This document shows positions 25,451 through 33,474 of a stretch of DNA of 64,000 nt, in pieces. The DNA comes from Hymenobacter sp. YC55. Its GTDB lineage: Bacteria; Bacteroidota; Bacteroidia; Cytophagales; Hymenobacteraceae. Location: contig NZ_JARNTX010000005.1 of assembly GCF_029433095.1 (NCBI RefSeq), positions 248,001 through 312,000 of the forward strand, written 5' to 3'. Within the stretch, counting starts at the first letter, position 1. Each line of letters starts with the position of its first letter. The translations under genes and the position numbers were made by a program. Under the pieces are notes generated by a model that saw only the letters and a list, made by a program, of their open reading frames with translations, had not been told where the DNA came from and did no database searches.

Positions 25451-26045
25451 ACAGTGAGTGTTGAGAGCAGGTTAATCTGAAAGGCAGCCCATTCTACTTG
25501 CATGCAGACTGCCGTCGAGCGTAATAAATATGAGAAATATCCTGTGTTGCACTCACCTGTACTGTAGGGATGGGGGGTTGAGAGTAGAGAAGGAACCGGT
25601 AAATCAGAAGTTGATGCCGGTTAAATATGAATAGAACTTTAGTAAGAAATAAGCAAATTCAACTAAATACTCCCGGCAACGTTGCCGGCAACGTTGCCGG
25701 AAAGGCCGCTGTAGTAAAACGCAAAGCAGGTATTTGAGCCATTTAATAGTTGAGTAAACATCTGAATTATAGATTAAATAACTGATAATAAGTGCTTTAT
25801 AAGTAATAAAGGCTCGCAAAATGGCTGCCGTTAGATGAAGCATACTTTAGGTTATGCATTGAAAATCTATTGCGTTTTATAGAGATGAAGAATCATTGGT
25901 AAAGTATAATTTCATCCGATACAGCCTATCGGCGTTGTCTTATGTGCTTTGCTTTTAGTGGCTGGAATTTGCAATAATCCTTTACCTTTCAACCGCACGC
26001 TTCTCTTTCGGTCACCCTCGGGTGCTTCATTCTGCTTTCCTCAAC
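25451..26045. other. AT-rich divergent intergenic region between pectin operon and GH43
   Basis: No gene is supported; the short frame at 25604-25843 on the minus strand lacks protein-like composition. The region is markedly AT-rich compared with its neighbours apart from the GC-rich tandem palindrome at 25673-25700, and is the natural control region for both directions. No clear TAnnTTTG was found. Confidence 0.6.
25673..25700. promoter_or_regulatory. Overlapping tandem palindromes, candidate LacI-family operator
   Basis: The 16-bp perfect palindrome CCGGCAACGTTGCCGG occurs twice with a 12-base step, sharing four bases. A central CG flanked by CAA/TTG is the hallmark of LacI/PurR-type operators. 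It stands alone in AT-rich DNA between two divergent pectin-degradation units. No regulator gene is adjacent, so function is inferred from form and position. Confidence 0.5.
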
Positions 26046-27734
26046 ATGAAGACTGTATGCGTTAGGCCCTCTCACCTCCCCATCCTGGTAAAGTCACGCT
26101 GGTGGCCCAGCTTGCTGCTCGTTTTGCTGATACTCAGTTTGTTGACCAACTCGGTGGAGGCACAGGATGCATCGTTGTCGAAGGTGTGGGTGCCGGACCT
26201 AGGCAACGGTACCTATAAGAACCCGGTGCTTTACGCCGACTACTCTGACCCTGACGTGGTGCGGGTCGGCGACGATTTTTATTTGGTTTCCTCGAGCTTC
26301 AACGCCGTGCCCGGCCTGCAAATTCTGCATTCCAAGGACCTGGTCAATTGGTCGCTCATCGGGGCCGTGTTTGAGCAGCAGCCACCGTTGGCGCGCTACG
26401 CGTTGCCCCAGCACGGCAATGGCGTGTGGGCCCCTTCTATCCGCTACCATAATAAGGAGTACTATATCTACTACCCTGACCCGGACTTGGGCATCTTCGT
26501 CACTAAGGCCAAAAATCCCGCCGGACCGTGGTCGGCGCCGGTGTGCGTCAAGCAGGCTAGCGGCTGGATTGACCCTTGCCCGCTCTGGGACGAGGACGGC
26601 AAAGCTTACCTCGTGCATGGTTTTGCTGGTAGCCGCGCCGGTATCAAGACCATTCTGGCCGTGAGCCCCATGGCCCCCGACGGACTCAGCCTAATCGGCG
26701 CCGATGCCCTGGTATTTGACGGACATGCCCACCACCCCACGCTCGAAGGTCCCAAGTTCTACAAGCGCAACGGCTACTACTACATCTTCGCGCCAGCCGG
26801 CGGCGTGCCCACCGGCTGGCAGCTGGTGCTGCGCTCCAAGAATGTGTTCGGCCCCTACGAAGAAAAGATTGTGATGGATCAGGGCAAGACGCCCATTAAC
26901 GGTCCGCACCAGGGGGCGTGGATCAACACCAACACCGGCGAAGACTGGTTCATGCACTTCCAGGACCAGTATGCGTACGGCCGCGTGGTGCACTTGCAGC
27001 CTATGGTCTGGAAAAACGACTGGCCCGTCATCGGCGAAGACCCCGATGGCGACGGTAAAGGCCAGCCCGTGCTGACGTATCGCAAGCCCAACATCAAGGG
27101 CAAGCCGCAGCCGCGGGCCACCCCCGCCACCTCCGACGAGTTCAGTGGCCGCACGCTCGGCTTGCAATGGCAGTGGCACGCCAACCCGCAAGACTACTGG
27201 GCCTACCTCAACGGGCCACAGGGCTATCTGCGCCTGTACTCCGTGCTGCTGCCCGAAGGCTATAAGAACCTGTGGCAGGTGCCCAACCTCCTCCTGCAAA
27301 AGCTGCCCGCCGACGTGTTTACCGCTACCACCAAACTCGCGTTTATGCCACGCGTGGAAGGCGAAAAGGTCGGGCTACTGATGATGGGCTTAAACTACGC
27401 CTATATCTCCATCACCAACCAAGGCGGCAAGTTGCAACTTAGTGAAAGCACCTGCCTAGATGCCGACAAGCTTACCCCTGAGACCAGCACCTCCCCGGTG
27501 GAGGTGCCCGCTGCCTACGCCGGCAAGCCGCTGTACTTGCGCGTCGCGACGAAAGCCGGCGCCAAGTGCCAGTTCAGCTATAGCCTCGATGGGCAGACAT
27601 TTCAGCCCCTCGGGGCCGAATTTCAGGCAAGAGAAGGCAAATGGATTGGCGCCAAAGTCGGCCTCTTCAGCACCCGCCCCACGAAATTCAACGATGCCGG
27701 CAATACCGACATCGACTGGTTTCGAATCGAATAG
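26046..27734 (+). CDS. Glycoside hydrolase family 43 (arabinofuranosidase/xylosidase class)
   Basis: A 562-residue exported glycosidase. ATG 26046 is preferred over the upstream GTG at 26022 because it gives a shorter N-terminus before the export helix (SLLLVLLILSLLTNSVEAQ). The five-bladed GH43 propeller (about 50-350) shows the catalytic base Asp68 in DYSDPDVV, the transition-state Asp in GWIDPCPLWDEDG, and the acid Glu234 in TLEGPKFYKRNGYYY. A C-terminal beta-sandwich of the GH43_C2 type (about 365-560) ends with NTDIDWFRIE, as in GH43 subfamilies with accessory modules. The most likely role is removal of arabinofuranose or xylose side chains from pectin, given the divergent pectinesterase operon. 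The exact sugar is not determined. Confidence 0.92.
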   Translation: MKTVCVRPSHLPILVKSRWWPSLLLVLLILSLLTNSVEAQDASLSKVWVPDLGNGTYKNPVLYADYSDPDVVRVGDDFYLVSSSFNAVPGLQILHSKDLVNWSLIGAVFEQQPPLARYALPQHGNGVWAPSIRYHNKEYYIYYPDPDLGIFVTKAKNPAGPWSAPVCVKQASGWIDPCPLWDEDGKAYLVHGFAGSRAGIKTILAVSPMAPDGLSLIGADALVFDGHAHHPTLEGPKFYKRNGYYYIFAPAGGVPTGWQLVLRSKNVFGPYEEKIVMDQGKTPINGPHQGAWINTNTGEDWFMHFQDQYAYGRVVHLQPMVWKNDWPVIGEDPDGDGKGQPVLTYRKPNIKGKPQPRATPATSDEFSGRTLGLQWQWHANPQDYWAYLNGPQGYLRLYSVLLPEGYKNLWQVPNLLLQKLPADVFTATTKLAFMPRVEGEKVGLLMMGLNYAYISITNQGGKLQLSESTCLDADKLTPETSTSPVEVPAAYAGKPLYLRVATKAGAKCQFSYSLDGQTFQPLGAEFQAREGKWIGAKVGLFSTRPTKFNDAGNTDIDWFRIE

Positions 27735-29217
27735 CGGCTCAACGCAAAGGTTCAAACTCCGGTAAATGAGCTTAAGTTATGCTCGTCTTTCAACTAGAAT
27801 CCAACTGGAGTCGATGGCGGGAATTTTGCCCGTTTGCTCGCACACAACTGATTAGCGCAGTAATAATATTATGGCTATGCTACTGCTGCGGTTATAGACA
27901 AAGCTGCGGAGAAGAAGTGAATCTGTTGCTCTGGCTATGCAGTCACATTAGGCGAATATGGCTTATGATAAGAGTAATAAAAACAGTCTAGAATAAGCTA
28001 GCTGTTATTTGTATAATAAATGCCTTTATAACAGTAGTTTATGTTTTATGTGGCGGTTATACATGCTTATTTGTAAGCCTGTAATAAAGCGCGGATATTC
28101 AATTTATGGTTGAAAACAACTTTATGCATTGTACATGCAGCGGCTGGGGTGGATTGGTAGAGTAAAGTTGGATTCTTGGTCAGATGAATGTGGTTTTAGT
28201 CGCCTTAAATGCGAATTAATCAAGTTAAAATAGAATTAAAAATAGGTTTTTATTGTTTTCGTGTTCTATCTTCGTTTTACACTAGCCATTCTACTCCAAT
28301 GTGATTCAAGCCGTACGGGCGTAGCGCCACGAAATCTGTTTAGCCGAATTTTTATCGGCCGGCTCTACTTCGGAGCTGGGTTTCCGAAATACGTCCCTGC
28401 GGCATCGTAGGTGAGCGGATATGCATTCCGGCTTGTTCTTGCCTGGCACTTGGCCTAGTGGCCTTTGCATTTCTTGAAGCGTCTGGTAGTCAGCTGTCGA
28501 ACAGCTGAAAGGTGGGTTCTGCGGCATGCCCGCCCACCTCGGCTACTCGACCCCAAGACTTTCATGTCCTTTCTCGGGCATGCTGGCAGCGCATCTCTGC
28601 TCTTTTTGCTTTGGCAGCACTATCTCCACCCGTATTCGGGCTGGAGGCTTGCCGTGGCTCCGCTATTTGGGCATTTCCATGCCCTTAGCATCACTTCATT
28701 GGTTTCAACCCTTACATGTCCTGTTCATGTATTGCCTTGGCTCTTTTTCCAGCTTATTATTTTTTCCGTCAACACGTGTGAAGCGCGCCCATGCTTTTTG
28801 GAGCAGCTTAACGATGAGCCCAACCAATTATCGGGGCTGGCGCGTGGTTTTCTCGCCGGTACATTTCTTTCTCGACACCGCTGCTTTACAACGTGAAAGC
28901 CACCGCTTGGCCTTGCTCATCCAGAACCAAGTAACCGATATCAGCCACAACGCTTCTTGGCCTAGTTCAGCCATTCACCAGCTGTCTTCAGTTTATTCTA
29001 AAGTGGGTGCTTCAGGGCACATCAATGGTAGCCTTGCTGCTATAGCTGCCTGGCAACGTAGTAGCAACTAGTAGCTTCTTGCTTGCGCGTACGCGCGGTT
29101 GATCCGAGAGTCATTTCTTGGGGTGATGCACTTTGGCTCGTAGCCCAAGAAGTGAGTTCTCCGCTCAACAATTCCCTGCCAAATCCATCTTCGCTACCAC
29201 TGCATCAATAACACTGT

Positions 29218-29244
29218 GTACTGGCGCCGCTACGGCGCCAGTAC
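29218..29244. repeat. Perfect 12-bp hairpin (GTACTGGCGCCG) with 3-base loop
   Basis: GTACTGGCGCCG, loop CTA, CGGCGCCAGTAC. There is no T run after it, so it is not a typical terminator. It lies in the poorly coding stretch upstream of the acyltransferase gene. Confidence 0.8.
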
Positions 29245-29312
29245 TCGGGTGCAGCTCTGTGTGGTTGCCTGTCGGTGTTGGCACCAGCTATTCGGCTGCA
29301 ACCTGCAGTTAG

Positions 29313-29570
29313 GCTACCTCGCGGCTACGTGCCTGGCGAAATTTCTTATGGCCATTCTATTCCGCTTTTAGAGCGCATGGAACCGGTGTGCCCCTTGGGG
29401 CCGCAACCAAATGCGGACCCTTGGAAGAGTACGCCCTGCCTTACCTATCTGCCTAGCCAGAAGATAAGCTGCTTGGAAACAGGCCGCAGGCCAACAAGCA
29501 AGAGCTGGAAATACTACTCCGCTATCTGCTTACCTGCGAAAACTTATTGGGCTATGCTTCTCCAACCTGA
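29313..29570 (+). pseudogene. Possible gene relic with in-frame stop, upstream of the acyltransferase
   Basis: This frame (85 codons between stops at 29310 and 29568) reads as protein-like sequence on both sides of an in-frame TAG at 29454-29456. Before it stands GPLEEYALPYLSA, after it PEDKLLGNRPQANKQELEIL and then LLRYLLTCENLLGYASPT. No start codon fits and the family is not recognised. The composition, rich in Leu, Glu and Asn and unlike random frames nearby, is the only evidence. It may be the decayed end of a gene whose upstream part lies in the poorly coding stretch before it. Confidence 0.2.
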
Positions 29571-29583
29571 ACGCGCTCTGCTC

Positions 29584-30708
29584 ATGAAAACAACCGATGC
29601 CATTTCACCGGATCATATCAACAACTTCGATTTTTTGCGCTTGCTCTTTGCTACGCTTGTGCTCGTTACCCATTCCTACGTGCTGGCTGGCTTACCCGAG
29701 CAAGACACTTTGTGGCATTTCTCCCACGGCCAATTGCTACTTTCGAAGCTTGGCGTGCGGGGCTTTTTTGTTATTTCTGGCTTCCTGATTCTGAAGAGCT
29801 TGATGCGGAGCCGGTCTATAACCGAATACTGCTTCAAGCGCATTATTCGCGTTTTTCCTGCTCTCTGGATCATGGTAGGAATTACGTTGGTAGGGGGCTA
29901 TTTTTTCTCCAGTAAAAGTGTCGGGGCCTACTTCACCGACCACTCGGTGCCGCTTTACCTGCTGAATTTAGTGTTGCGGCTGCATATCAGCATCAACGGA
30001 GTTTTTCCAAACAATCCGGACCCGTACGAGGTCAACGGTTCGCTCTGGACGGTGCCTTACGAGGTGTTTTTCTACTTGCTGCTGACGCCGTTGTTTTTTA
30101 TCCGGCACCGCCTCTACGTGGTGCGGGGCTTGGTGCTGGCTGGATTTATGGGCTTGCTCGTGCTGCACTACACAGGGCAAGTGTTCTACTCCACTTATAA
30201 GCTGTCGTTGTACTCCGACCAACTGATTTTTCTGGGTCTCCACTTCATGGCTGGCGCGCTGCTAGCTTTATTTCCTGCGGTGCTACGCCAAGCCCGCGTG
30301 CGGACTATTTTGGTATGGACCACAGGGCTTGGGCTGGTGGCGGTGCTGTACTTTGGCGGTTTTTACCAGACACAATTCTTACTGGTGCCCGTCTTCGTGC
30401 TTGCCCTCGGGACTTCCAGTTATCCTTGGCTGAATTGGCTGCACCGCTACGGCGACATCAGTTACGGTGTCTACATCTGGGGGTGGCCGGTGCAGCAAGC
30501 ATTGGTTCACGGGCTGCATCCTTCCCAGCCCGTGCTGGCGCTACTGAGCATTCCTACGGTATGGGCTCTGGGGTGGGCATCGTGGCACCTGGTTGAGAAG
30601 CAGGCGCTCCGCTTGAAGCTGGATATTGTTGCTCCTGCGGCGGCCACTACAAGGGTAGTAGCATCTGATTTTACGCGACTAAGGCAAGCGGTGGTGAAGC
30701 AGGCTTAG
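29584..30708 (+). CDS. Acyltransferase-3 family membrane protein (OafA/YrhL-like)
   Basis: A multi-pass inner-membrane acyltransferase that typically adds acetyl groups to surface polysaccharide, lipopolysaccharide or lipid. ATG 29584 gives 374 residues, the usual family size; the frame is open further upstream to 29275 but the extra residues are polar, not homologous in character and follow the hairpin. Motifs include NNFDFLRLLFA with Arg19 and the following His30 in LVTHSY, the conserved RxxxxH region of the family. FFVISGFLI near residue 60 and SLWTVPYEVFFYLL in the middle are also hallmarks. About ten hydrophobic segments are visible. It stands alone, without neighbouring polysaccharide biosynthesis genes, so its acceptor is unknown. 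Confidence 0.92.
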   Translation: MKTTDAISPDHINNFDFLRLLFATLVLVTHSYVLAGLPEQDTLWHFSHGQLLLSKLGVRGFFVISGFLILKSLMRSRSITEYCFKRIIRVFPALWIMVGITLVGGYFFSSKSVGAYFTDHSVPLYLLNLVLRLHISINGVFPNNPDPYEVNGSLWTVPYEVFFYLLLTPLFFIRHRLYVVRGLVLAGFMGLLVLHYTGQVFYSTYKLSLYSDQLIFLGLHFMAGALLALFPAVLRQARVRTILVWTTGLGLVAVLYFGGFYQTQFLLVPVFVLALGTSSYPWLNWLHRYGDISYGVYIWGWPVQQALVHGLHPSQPVLALLSIPTVWALGWASWHLVEKQALRLKLDIVAPAAATTRVVASDFTRLRQAVVKQA

Positions 30709-31006
30709 GGAGTGCGCTTTGGTTGAATAGAATAGCAGCTATAACGCCACCGCAACGGTTGCCCTATCCAGCCGAAGCTGCTAAGCTACTACAGTCGATT
30801 TAGCTGTAAATCAATCTGCAACATGCGTTTATAATGATGGCTTCCTCCGAGTTAAGGCTAAAGGATATGTGCAAAGGGAAGGCAATGTTTATATGATAAT
30901 TCGAATGTTTGTCTAGACTTTAAAGGAGGCGTTTTTTAGTTTTACTTACCCCCTTGGCGACGCCTGCGGGTACCTAAATCATCTGTTTTACTGGTACTAT
31001 ACGCCT

Positions 31007-33274
31007 ATGCCTCCTTTCCTACTCCCACCCATCATTTCCACTTCCAAGCAGCCTACTACTGCCGCTTCTACGCACGGCAGCAAGCGCCTAAGGCTGTCTA
31101 TGCTGTTACTTTTGGTGGCTTTTAGCGCCCACGCGCAAGGTCCAACCGTTGTTCGCACATTTCCTGATCGTAACTCCACAACTGCGCCACCATTTGTGGG
31201 AGTAGCAGTGGAGTTCGACCAGTTTCTGAGCGACAGTCTGCCTACTCTCCAGGCATTGTCGGTATTTAGCCACCAGAGTGGCGGCAAGCGAGCCGGTAGC
31301 CCCGTTGTGGTAAACAGCCGGCTCGGCCTTCTTTCCAACAAGCTGTTCCGCGCCGGCGAAACGGCTTTTGCAACTGTTACTACCGGGGTGCAAAACCGCA
31401 ATCTGCAGAATCTGGCCAAGCCCTTTGTGTTTCAATTCAATATCGCAACGGCTCCTAGCTCCGCGGTTTTCCGAAGCAGACCCGATGTGCCCCTCGGCAA
31501 CCTGTATGGCATCACGGTGGGCGACATAGACGGCGACAATGACCTCGACCTACTCGCGGCCAACCAGGTTACTACCGGCACCACCAGTACGGTAAGTGTG
31601 CGCCTCAATGCTGGCGACGGCACTTTCACCAATGGGCAAGAAATAAGTGGCACGGGTACGGGCAATGTGCGGCTCGGCGACTTAAACGGTGATGGAACCC
31701 TCGACCTAATAGCCACCGACGGAGTGCGGCTCAACTACGGTGGCGTGTTTGGTGAGCGCGAAGCCGCTGGCTTGGGAGGCCACACACTCGGCGACATAGA
31801 TGGCGACGGCGACCTGGATTTACTGACCGAAGGTACTACTACCAATTCGCCTACCCGCAGCCCAGTGGTGCGAGTGCGCCTGAACGATGGCAACGCCAAC
31901 TTCAGCGAAAGCCAGCTAGTGCCCGTAGCCGCCAATTCGGCCAACGTGGTACTCGGCGACGTGAACAACGACGGGGCCCTCGACCTGATAGCTTCCAGCA
32001 TCAGCAACGGGTCAATTAGTGTGCGGCTCAACGATGGGTTAGGCACTTTTGCGAGCAGCGGCCAGCAACTCAGCATAGCCACCATGCAGGAAGGGCTCCT
32101 GCTCGGCGACGTTGATGCCGATGGTGACCTGGATCTGGCTGCCGTCAACTCCGGCAGCACCGTGACGATACTGCTCAACAACGGGCAGGGCACGTTCAGC
32201 GAGAGTAGCTACATCAACCTGGGTTCTTATTCCGTTTTCGGCAAGTTCGGTGATGTAGACGGCGACGGCGACTTAGACTTGCTCGCCGGCGGCCCACCCA
32301 ATTCCGTTAGCGTGCGGCTCAACGACGGCCAGGGCAATTTCAGTGGCGAGCAAGCCGTCATCGTAAACGACAACCCGCGGACACTGGCCGTAGGGGACCT
32401 CGACAACGATGGTACTCTGGATTTTGTCACGGCTGCTTCGCCGAGCCTGAGTGGTGGTTCGGCCAGTGTGCGCCTGAACTCCCGCACCGAGCCGCTGGTG
32501 GTGTACAAAATCAAGGCTGGTGCCGGGCGGGTGGAATCAACTCGGGGTACTTTTTCGGGTGATCAGTACTTTTCACCTCTGCCTGGCAACACATTCGCCA
32601 CCAATGTCGCTATCGAGGGTACCATCGACGATGAACTCTACCAGACCGAGCGCTACGGCCAGGGGGCAGTTTTCTCTTATGCGCTGCCTTTGCCCAACAA
32701 CCAGTACCTGGTTACGCTGCACTTCGCCGAAATCTATTGGGATACTCCCGGCCAGCGCCTCTTCGACGTAACTGCCGAGGGCACAAAGGTGCTCGATGAC
32801 TACGACATCCTGCGCAAAGTAGCTCCCAACACGGCCACCACCGAAACGTTCCTCGTCACCGTCACCGACGGGGAACTCAACCTTGATTTCAGCGCCCTCG
32901 CCGCCGACGGAGGCATCGACAATCCCAAGCTTGCGGCCTTGGAAGTGGTGGTGCCACCCCCGGGGGCAGTAGCCCAAGCGCCCGCCAAAACTGCCAAGCA
33001 AGCAGCAGGAGTGCAAGCTTTGTTGGAGGCATATCCCAACCCCTTTTCGACGCGTACCAACCTGCACTGGCGCATAGCCGAAACAGGTTTTGCTCGCCTA
33101 CAGGTCTACAATCTTTTCGGCCAACTAGTAGCAACTCCTTTCGAAGGCAGAGTGGAAGCAGGACACGACTATAAGCAATTGCTAGCGGCCAAGGGCTTAC
33201 AGCCCGGCACCTATATCTGCCGGCTCCAACTCAACGGCAAAAACTACACGCAACGGCTTGTCGTGAGCCAATAA
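31007..33274 (+). CDS. Secreted FG-GAP/VCBS repeat protein with malectin domain and T9SS sorting signal
   Basis: A 755-residue secreted protein with a hydrophobic signal (SMLLLLVAFSAHAQ, about 31-44). An Ig-like Big_5-type domain (about 46-145) is followed by about seven FG-GAP/VCBS repeats (about 155-495). Each of these has a calcium-loop motif such as GDIDGDNDLDLL, GDLNGDGTLDLI or GDVDADGDLDLA. Then come a malectin-like carbohydrate-binding domain (about 500-650, with DDELYQTERYGQG and YLVTLHFAEIYWDTPGQRLFD) and a C-terminal T9SS type A sorting domain (YPNPFSTRTNLHW onward). The repeats make a seven-bladed integrin-like propeller, so an adhesion or glycan-binding role is likely. The start GC context is unclear because 25 residues precede the signal. 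It is convergent with the 1755-residue protein. Confidence 0.88.
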   Translation: MPPFLLPPIISTSKQPTTAASTHGSKRLRLSMLLLLVAFSAHAQGPTVVRTFPDRNSTTAPPFVGVAVEFDQFLSDSLPTLQALSVFSHQSGGKRAGSPVVVNSRLGLLSNKLFRAGETAFATVTTGVQNRNLQNLAKPFVFQFNIATAPSSAVFRSRPDVPLGNLYGITVGDIDGDNDLDLLAANQVTTGTTSTVSVRLNAGDGTFTNGQEISGTGTGNVRLGDLNGDGTLDLIATDGVRLNYGGVFGEREAAGLGGHTLGDIDGDGDLDLLTEGTTTNSPTRSPVVRVRLNDGNANFSESQLVPVAANSANVVLGDVNNDGALDLIASSISNGSISVRLNDGLGTFASSGQQLSIATMQEGLLLGDVDADGDLDLAAVNSGSTVTILLNNGQGTFSESSYINLGSYSVFGKFGDVDGDGDLDLLAGGPPNSVSVRLNDGQGNFSGEQAVIVNDNPRTLAVGDLDNDGTLDFVTAASPSLSGGSASVRLNSRTEPLVVYKIKAGAGRVESTRGTFSGDQYFSPLPGNTFATNVAIEGTIDDELYQTERYGQGAVFSYALPLPNNQYLVTLHFAEIYWDTPGQRLFDVTAEGTKVLDDYDILRKVAPNTATTETFLVTVTDGELNLDFSALAADGGIDNPKLAALEVVVPPPGAVAQAPAKTAKQAAGVQALLEAYPNPFSTRTNLHWRIAETGFARLQVYNLFGQLVATPFEGRVEAGHDYKQLLAAKGLQPGTYICRLQLNGKNYTQRLVVSQ

Positions 33275-33356
33275 GGAAAAAGCCTGATTAGAATACATAC
33301 GGTCTCTACTGCCGCTGTATGCAGCAGTGACGATGCTTCAGACAGTGAGATTCTAT

Positions 33357-33392
33357 AAAAAAAGCTCTGACCTAGTGGCCAGAGCTTTTTTA
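33357..33392. terminator. Bidirectional terminator with A/T-flanked stem
   Basis: AAAAAAGCTCTG and CAGAGCTTTTTT pair around a ten-base loop, giving poly-A before and poly-T after the stem. It lies between convergent genes ending at 33274 and 33475 and should work in both directions. Confidence 0.85.
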
Positions 33393-33441
33393 TGAGGTCA
33401 TTAGAACAAGCTTACTTGATCATCACCAGCTACTGAATAGT

Positions 33442-33467
33442 GGAGCGGTACTGAGCAGTACCGCTCC
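33442..33467. terminator. Perfect 12-bp hairpin downstream of the 1755-residue protein gene
   Basis: GGAGCGGTACTG, loop AG, CAGTACCGCTCC, starting 8 bases after the stop of the minus-strand gene. No T run follows, so it may stabilise the 3' end rather than terminate on its own; the terminator at 33357 lies just beyond. Confidence 0.6.
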
Positions 33468-33474
33468 TTACCAT

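Larger units (their letters stand above)
27735..29583. other. Long stretch with no convincing gene (1.85 kb)
   Basis: The first 570 bases are AT-rich with no coding signal. From 28300 to 29580 the composition resembles coding DNA again, but frames are short and overlap. The longest plus-strand frame, 28526-29071 (181 residues), has no signal peptide or recognisable motif, and its overlapping frame at 28465-28896 looks equally plausible. The likely reading is remnants of one or more decayed genes. A strong hairpin at 29218 and a broken frame at 29313 are listed separately. Confidence 0.5.

Noticed and set aside
25604..25843. 79-residue minus-strand frame in the pectin intergenic region
   Set aside because: AT-rich, lies across the tandem palindrome and lacks protein-like composition.
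28526..29071. 181-residue plus-strand frame
   Set aside because: No signal or family pattern, an equally good overlapping frame at 28465, and low-confidence composition; kept only as part of the uncertain stretch.
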